This document shows, one piece after another, positions 43,561 through 48,391 of a stretch of DNA of 48,391 bases. A program made the translations under genes and the position numbers. The stretch lies in NCBI GenBank assembly GCA_944390975.1, contig CALXRX010000011.1:1-48391 (forward strand). The letters run 5' to 3'. The notes under the pieces were generated by a model. That model was not told the DNA's origin, did not search any database, and saw only the letters and a program-made list of their open reading frames with translations. Source of the stretch: an uncultured Clostridia bacterium (GTDB lineage Bacteria; Bacillota; Clostridia; TANB77; CAG-508). The first letter of the stretch is position 1, and each line of letters opens with the position of its first letter.

Positions 43561-43836
43561 TTATTCTGCTGATTCTTCTTCAGCTTCTGGAGCATCATAA
43601 GCTTCTAATATAGCTGTTTGAATTTTTTCTCTTGTTTCAGCATTGATTGGATGAGCTATATCTTTGAAATCTCCGTTTGGAGTTTTTCTGCTTGGCATAG
43701 CTATAAATAATCCATTTTGACTTTCGATAACTTTGATATCATGAATTACGAATTCATTATCGAATGTTACAGAAGCAACAGCTTTCATTCTGTTCTCTGA
43801 ATTTACTTTTCTTAAACGTACATCTGTTATTTGCAT
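43561..43836 (-). CDS. spoVG: SpoVG family regulator
   Basis: SpoVG is a small site-specific DNA/RNA-binding regulator that affects sporulation and septation. The 91-residue protein starts [20 protein letters not shown] and has the conserved stretch [20 protein letters not shown], then [17 protein letters not shown]. The 14-residue N-terminal extension from ATG 43878 includes the ribosome site region (GGAAGG) and is not conserved in the family. ATG 43836 is therefore the start. It lies divergently from murC across a 270-base AT-rich gap. Confidence 0.95.
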   Translation of the reverse strand: MQITDVRLRKVNSENRMKAVASVTFDNEFVIHDIKVIESQNGLFIAMPSRKTPNGDFKDIAHPINAETREKIQTAILEAYDAPEAEEESAE

Positions 43837-44036
43837 TTGCGCACCGCCTTCCAAAGTTTTAAAAATATTCTTGTACATTTTTTATGTACAAATATATTAT
43901 TCGTCATAAATTACTTTTTTCCTTCTATATTTTACAAAAACTAGAAAAAAATTTATTTGATTTTTACTAAAATTTTATTTGATAACTTATTTATACATAT
44001 TTTTAACACTTTTTATGCATAATACATAAAATAATA

Positions 44037-44065
44037 TTGAAAAAAAATCGATTAAAGTATATAAT
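44037..44065 (+). promoter_or_regulatory. Promoter of murC
   Basis: -35 TTGAAA (44037-44042) and -10 TATAAT (44060-44065) are exactly 17 bases apart, about 42 bases before the start. The rest of the 43837-44107 gap is AT-rich and shows no gene. Confidence 0.75.
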
Positions 44066-44107
44066 TTATATGTTTGAATTGAGAAATATTAAAAGGGGCG
44101 TATTATT

Positions 44108-45493
44108 TTGGCTAATATTGAGAATATAAAGAAATATAAACATTTACATATGGTTGGTATTGGTGGAGTTAGTATGAGCGGAATTGCAGAAATACTTCAC
44201 CATTGGGGATTTAAAGTTACTGGAAGTGATGCTAATTCTTCAGAGATAACAGATAAATTAATTAAAAGTGGAATTCCAGTAAAAATTGGGCATGATTTAG
44301 AAAATTTAAAAGATGCTGATGCTATAATATATACAGCTGCTATAAAAAAAGATGATCCAGAAATGTTGGAAGCTAGAAAACTTAATATTCCTTTAATAGA
44401 AAGATGTGATTTCTTAGGCGAACTTACTAGGTCTTTTGGAAATACTATTGGTATTTCTGGTACACATGGAAAAACTACTACTACTTCAATGGTTTCTGTT
44501 TGTTTTTTAAAAGCAAACTTGGATCCTAATATTCAAGTTGGTGGTATTTTAAAACAAATTGATGGGAATTATAAAATTGGAAATAGTGAATATTTTATTA
44601 TAGAAGCTTGTGAATATGTTGAAAGTTTTTTAAAATTTAGACCAAAGGCAGAAATAATTTTAAACATTGATAATGATCACTTAGATTATTTTAAAACATT
44701 TGATAACATAAAAAATGCTTTTATTAAATATGTTCAATTACTTCCTAAAGATGGATTATTAGTAATAAATGCTGATGATAAAAACTGCTTAGATTTAAAA
44801 GATTATACTGCTTCTTCATATATTACATATGGAATTGATAATATAAATGCTGATTTCATTGCTAAAAATATTACATTTAACAATGATGGTTTTGCTGAAT
44901 TTGATGTGTATAAAAACAATAAATTTTATGAACATATTGAACTTTCAGTTCCTGGAAAACATAATGTTTTAAATGCTCTTTCATGTATTAGCTTATGTGA
45001 TTATTATGGAATAAGTAGTAAAAATATTAAAGATGCTTTAATTGAATTTACAGGAGCTCATAGAAGGCTTGAATTCAAAGGTAGCTTTAATAGTATTTCT
45101 GTATATGATGATTATGCTCATCATCCAACAGAAATTAAAGCAACTTGTGAAGCACTAAATAATAAAAAGTTTAATGAATCTTGGGTAATTTTTCAACCTC
45201 ACACTTATAGTAGGACTAAGAATTTATTAGATGATTTTGTTGATGCTTTAAGTCGTTTCGACCATGTTATAATTGCTGATATTTATGCAGCAAGAGAAAC
45301 TAATACTTATGGCGTATCATCTAAAGATATTGTAGATAGGTTAAATTCTACAAGAACATCTAAACCTTGCCAATATATTCCAGATTTTAATAAAATTGTT
45401 AGCTATGTAAAACAGCATGCAAAACAAAATGATATTGTTCTAACTTTAGGTGCGGGTAATATAACAGAACTTGGACCAATGTTATTAGTATAA
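44108..45493 (+). CDS. murC: UDP-N-acetylmuramate-L-alanine ligase MurC
   Basis: This 461-residue cytoplasmic ligase adds L-Ala to UDP-MurNAc in peptidoglycan synthesis. The UDP-binding start is HLHMVGIGGVSMSGIAEIL, the P-loop GISGTHGKTTTTSM is near residue 118, EACEY near 170 and NIDNDHLDYF near 190. The C-terminal domain has YDDYAHHPTEIKAT near 345 and FQPHTYSRT near 370. The start codon is TTG, ten bases after AAAAGGGG. It is a single-gene unit on the plus strand with its own promoter and terminator. Confidence 0.96.
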   Translation: MANIENIKKYKHLHMVGIGGVSMSGIAEILHHWGFKVTGSDANSSEITDKLIKSGIPVKIGHDLENLKDADAIIYTAAIKKDDPEMLEARKLNIPLIERCDFLGELTRSFGNTIGISGTHGKTTTTSMVSVCFLKANLDPNIQVGGILKQIDGNYKIGNSEYFIIEACEYVESFLKFRPKAEIILNIDNDHLDYFKTFDNIKNAFIKYVQLLPKDGLLVINADDKNCLDLKDYTASSYITYGIDNINADFIAKNITFNNDGFAEFDVYKNNKFYEHIELSVPGKHNVLNALSCISLCDYYGISSKNIKDALIEFTGAHRRLEFKGSFNSISVYDDYAHHPTEIKATCEALNNKKFNESWVIFQPHTYSRTKNLLDDFVDALSRFDHVIIADIYAARETNTYGVSSKDIVDRLNSTRTSKPCQYIPDFNKIVSYVKQHAKQNDIVLTLGAGNITELGPMLLV

Positions 45494-45530
45494 AACAAAA
45501 AACAGCTTTTAATCAGCTGTTTTTTGTTTA
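45494..45530. terminator. Bidirectional terminator of murC
   Basis: An AACAAAAAACAGCT stem with its complement and a 7-base loop lies between murC and the convergent spoIVB gene. Confidence 0.85.
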
Positions 45531-45624
45531 GTTTTTATCTTATAGCAACCTTTATCCTTATTTGATTATATGTCTAAATTAAATAATATCTATATAATTA
45601 AATTTTTATTTAGTGAGTTTATAT

Positions 45625-46860
45625 TTAATTAATTTCTCTTGCCTGCTTTATCATTAAATCTGCAAATACTCCATAACCTGTTAGTGGATCATTTACTAAA
45701 ACATGTGTTAATGCACCTACAACTTTTCCATTTTGTATAATAGGGCTTCCACTCATTCCTTGTATAATTCCACCTGTTTTTTCAATTAAATCTTCGTCTG
45801 TAATTTTAATTAGCATACTTTTATTATTTTCATTATTATTTTTATATATTTTTTGTATTTCTACTTCATATTCTTTTGTTTTATTATCTTCTAATGTACA
45901 CATAATAGTAGCTTTTCCTAGTTTTATTTCATCTCTTGTTGCTACTTCCATTGCTTTAGAAGCATCAATATTTAATGCACTTACATTTGTTATTTTTCCG
46001 TAAACACCAAAATCCGTATTCTTATATACTTCTCCAATTGTTTGACCATTTTCAATTGTTCCTTGTATTTTACCGGGGTTTCCTTTTTTACCTTTTACAA
46101 TTGATACTATTTTAGTTGTAACAAAATCACCTTTTGCAATATCTATTAATTGCTCTGTGTCTATATCTTGTATACCATGTCCTAGAGCAGCAAATATTTT
46201 AGTTGATGGCTCATAAAAACTTACTGTTCCAACTCCTGCTGCTGCATCTCTTACCCATAATCCTAATTTATATTTGTCATCTGCACCTTTTATAGGAGTA
46301 ATACTTGTTTCAATAGTTTGTCCATCTCTTACATATTTAAGTGATAAATTATTTCCATCAGAATTATTTACACTATTTAGTAAATCAGATGTACATGTAA
46401 CAGTTTTATCATTTACTTTTACAATCATATCTCCTTCTTTAATTCCTGTGTTTTCATATGGCTTATATTTATTATTATCTATTCCTTCTATTTCAGTCAT
46501 TCCAACTACTAATACTCCACTAGTGTATAATTTTAATCCTACTACATTTCCTAAAGGAACTACTGAAGTTTTAGGTATTACATTTACAGTTACATCTTTT
46601 AATGGAATTGCTCCAAATAGACTTAGTTTAAGATTGGATTTTCCTATTTTACTACTATATGATAAATCACTAGATGCTTGTACTGTTTCATAATCTTTAG
46701 AGGTATCTTCACTTTCTAAATTTACTCCAAATACTGTGTTTACTTGTAGACTTTCTCCTTGAAATAAAACAATACTATTAGGTATAGAAGTTATATTAGT
46801 TACATATATTAATATTAAAATTAAAAAACTAACAATAAATATCTTTTTTACGTTTTTCAT
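45625..46860 (-). CDS. spoIVB: SpoIVB-type serine peptidase
   Basis: SpoIVB is a secreted serine peptidase (S55 family) that triggers pro-sigma-K processing during sporulation. The 411-residue protein has an N-terminal helix (about residues 5-22). A PDZ domain at about 95-185 contains VVGMTEIEGIDNN and GDMIVKVNDKTV. The peptidase domain has the catalytic His in AALGHGIQDIDT and Ser in GMSGSPIIQNGKVVGALTHVLV. A GTG at 46872 lies in the ribosome site. ATG 46860, six bases from GAGG, is preferred. It supports a spore-forming lifestyle. Confidence 0.93.
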   Translation of the reverse strand: MKNVKKIFIVSFLILILIYVTNITSIPNSIVLFQGESLQVNTVFGVNLESEDTSKDYETVQASSDLSYSSKIGKSNLKLSLFGAIPLKDVTVNVIPKTSVVPLGNVVGLKLYTSGVLVVGMTEIEGIDNNKYKPYENTGIKEGDMIVKVNDKTVTCTSDLLNSVNNSDGNNLSLKYVRDGQTIETSITPIKGADDKYKLGLWVRDAAAGVGTVSFYEPSTKIFAALGHGIQDIDTEQLIDIAKGDFVTTKIVSIVKGKKGNPGKIQGTIENGQTIGEVYKNTDFGVYGKITNVSALNIDASKAMEVATRDEIKLGKATIMCTLEDNKTKEYEVEIQKIYKNNNENNKSMLIKITDEDLIEKTGGIIQGMSGSPIIQNGKVVGALTHVLVNDPLTGYGVFADLMIKQAREIN

Positions 46861-46938
46861 CATAAACCTCACATTTTTTAATATTTATTATTAGTCTTTC
46901 CATTTTTTAATTTTTTAAAACATGCTTATTAAATTACT

Positions 46939-48390
46939 CTATTTTAACATTTTTGTTATTTTATCCAAATCATATCTTTCCCTTGCAATTGCACTATAAT
47001 ATGCCTGTAATTGTTTGTTTGATAATTTTTTAACATCTATATCGTCATCTAATGTGTTTACAATACATGTATAACATGCATATTCTGAATGTTTATAATA
47101 ATAATTTTCATCACTTAAAGATGTTTTCATTTTTCTAAAATCTATGCTTTTATAACCAACTAAATTAGTTGTACTAGTTAAATTTTGTTCTAATATTGGA
47201 CAATTTATTCTATGATATGTATTTGTATCATCTATAAAATAAATTGAATTTGGATTTATATATTGCTTATTTTGAGTACTTGTAACTATAGCATAATTAT
47301 TGTATATTTTTGTTCCTACTGGTATTCCTTCCATAAAACTTATAATGTTTACATTAGTTAACAATTTTTCCCAATCTAATTCTGTTAGTACTGGCATTTG
47401 AAAATTTGCATGTGTTCCCATACTAGGTGAATGTTCATTATATACTCTAATTGCATTGTTCAAATTTTCTTGAATAGATATTCTCATTATTTCTCTTTTA
47501 TGTTGGTTAAAAGCAGATGCTCTATCTTCTGGATCATTACTTGAACTTGTACTTAATACACTTGTATTATCATTTGCAAATTCTTCATATTTACTTCCAT
47601 CACTTTTTACTGCATTTTGTGGTCTTACTATATCTTGTAGTCTAACTTCATTTAAAAGCCAATTTGTAAATTCATATGCTTCTTGATAATATTTTTTTAC
47701 ACTATCACTTTGTTTTGTAACTACTTGTCCATCCGCATTTTTTTCACTTGTAGTTTCTATAATGTTTGTTTGAAGTGTATATGTATTTGTAACTCTATAT
47801 CCTGTTACCTCATTTCCAGATTTTACAACTTTATTTAAATCTATTAAATAACCTGATTTTGCAATATATCCAACTCCTGCAATATTTCCATAAACTGTAA
47901 TATAATTATCTAAAGAATAATTAATAACAATATCTGATAGAGCTGTTTTATACCTAACTGCATAATGTATATATGGTTTTAATATATGTTCATAACCTGT
48001 TTTAGTAACCCCATCTTCTTCATATGTGTATTCATTTGGTGAATAAATATAATATCCATCATACAAAGTAAAAACTAACGCTGGTATATATGGCATAATG
48101 TAACTTGAATTAGCCCCAGACATTCCCATTCCAGTTGCTAAACTGGTCGAAAACGTATTTATTGCGGCCTGTACATCTCTCCTAATAGAATCAGCGTTAT
48201 TTGAATATTTATTATTAATTGTGTTCAATTCGAATGCTGCTAAAGCATCATGAGTGGCATCCATTAATTTAGTATCATACATTTGTTGTAATTGGGCTGT
48301 ATCAATTTGCACCCCTATATATGCTGACAAAATCAAGGTTACAGGTATTACAATTATTGAAAATATAACTGTCATATTTTGTAATTTCAT
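46939..48390 (-). CDS. Membrane-anchored protein with Cys motif, unknown function
   Basis: The 483-residue protein has an N-terminal helix (residues 7-28, FSIIVIPVTLILSAYIG) of pseudopilin- or TadE-like layout. A large extracytoplasmic domain follows, rich in Tyr, Asn and Ser, with MPYIPALVFTLYDGYYIYSP near residue 93. Near the C-terminus TYHRINCPIL and EYACYTCIV place three Cys and a His in a C-x(n)-CxxC arrangement resembling a small zinc site. The ATG is one base from the window edge, so a longer N-terminus cannot be excluded. I do not recognise the family; a role in a pilus or secretion system is a guess. Confidence 0.65.
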   Translation of the reverse strand: MKLQNMTVIFSIIVIPVTLILSAYIGVQIDTAQLQQMYDTKLMDATHDALAAFELNTINNKYSNNADSIRRDVQAAINTFSTSLATGMGMSGANSSYIMPYIPALVFTLYDGYYIYSPNEYTYEEDGVTKTGYEHILKPYIHYAVRYKTALSDIVINYSLDNYITVYGNIAGVGYIAKSGYLIDLNKVVKSGNEVTGYRVTNTYTLQTNIIETTSEKNADGQVVTKQSDSVKKYYQEAYEFTNWLLNEVRLQDIVRPQNAVKSDGSKYEEFANDNTSVLSTSSSNDPEDRASAFNQHKREIMRISIQENLNNAIRVYNEHSPSMGTHANFQMPVLTELDWEKLLTNVNIISFMEGIPVGTKIYNNYAIVTSTQNKQYINPNSIYFIDDTNTYHRINCPILEQNLTSTTNLVGYKSIDFRKMKTSLSDENYYYKHSEYACYTCIVNTLDDDIDVKKLSNKQLQAYYSAIARERYDLDKITKMLK

Positions 48391-48391
48391 T

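Noticed and set aside
43837..43878. Longer SpoVG start at 43878
   Set aside because: The extra 14 residues are not part of the conserved family start and include the ribosome-binding region of the true ATG at 43836.
1..48391. CRISPR array, tRNA or rRNA genes
   Set aside because: No regularly spaced repeats and no cloverleaf or rRNA-like sequence were seen. The direct repeats near 27.7 kb and 28.7 kb are only two-copy.

Overview
The window is very AT-rich and carries a full set of endospore and Firmicutes markers: ctsR-mcsA-mcsB-clpC, spoVG, a SpoIVB-type protease, whiA, a T-box ahead of pheST, a split transketolase and an [FeFe]-hydrogenase. This points to an anaerobic, spore-forming, probably uncultured gut-type member of the Clostridia. 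The class-level placement is inference from gene content and composition. Nearly every gene is on the minus strand.

Layout. 1-5.8 kb: ftsE, split transketolase, hemW, whiA, prmC. 5.9-12.7 kb: a prepilin-like lectin protein, an FxLYD-like membrane protein, addA without addB, a helical-bundle protein, a small membrane protein and a pilin remnant. 12.8-18.5 kb: a cation-efflux protein (+) and the CtsR-controlled stress operon with a clear promoter and operator. 18.6-27.7 kb: a MacB/FtsX-type ABC exporter, a second prepilin-like lectin protein, an SSB-like double OB-fold protein and several unknowns. 27.8-30.5 kb: a polysaccharide deacetylase whose 5' end is duplicated (263-bp direct repeats) around a GC-richer accessory insert. 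30.5-34.7 kb: a HydABC-type hydrogenase. 34.8-38.9 kb: sortase plus LPKTG substrate, and an overlapping murD-murL-like pair. 39-42.7 kb: pheST with its T-box. 42.7-48.4 kb: a palindromic MITE-like element, an orphan gene, spoVG, murC, spoIVB and a membrane protein.

Main discovery. Three otherwise normal genes (whiA, addA and the first prepilin-like gene) are each broken by one extra base. In every case the 0-frame codon at the break is CGG, and skipping its C makes the ribosome read GGN (Gly) and restores the conserved protein, including the Walker A glycine of AddA. My reading of both strands found seven in-frame CGG codons. Three are exactly these breaks, the only frame breaks I found in otherwise complete genes. 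The other four are ordinary Arg codons confined to three genes that look acquired (28778-29557, 30092-30400, 43057-43443). This suggests that CGG is unassigned or hungry in this lineage and is decoded as a +1 frameshift or quadruplet (CGGN to Gly). In whiA and addA the site is at codon 29 and 28, followed quickly by a stop, much like a regulatory frameshift. Base-calling error or plain mutation remains possible, and the pilin case has a simple alternative (an extra T).

Other points of interest are the murD-murL pair (an alternative route to D-Glu in peptidoglycan), lectin-like C-termini that look like diversity-generating-retroelement targets, and two related palindromic elements.
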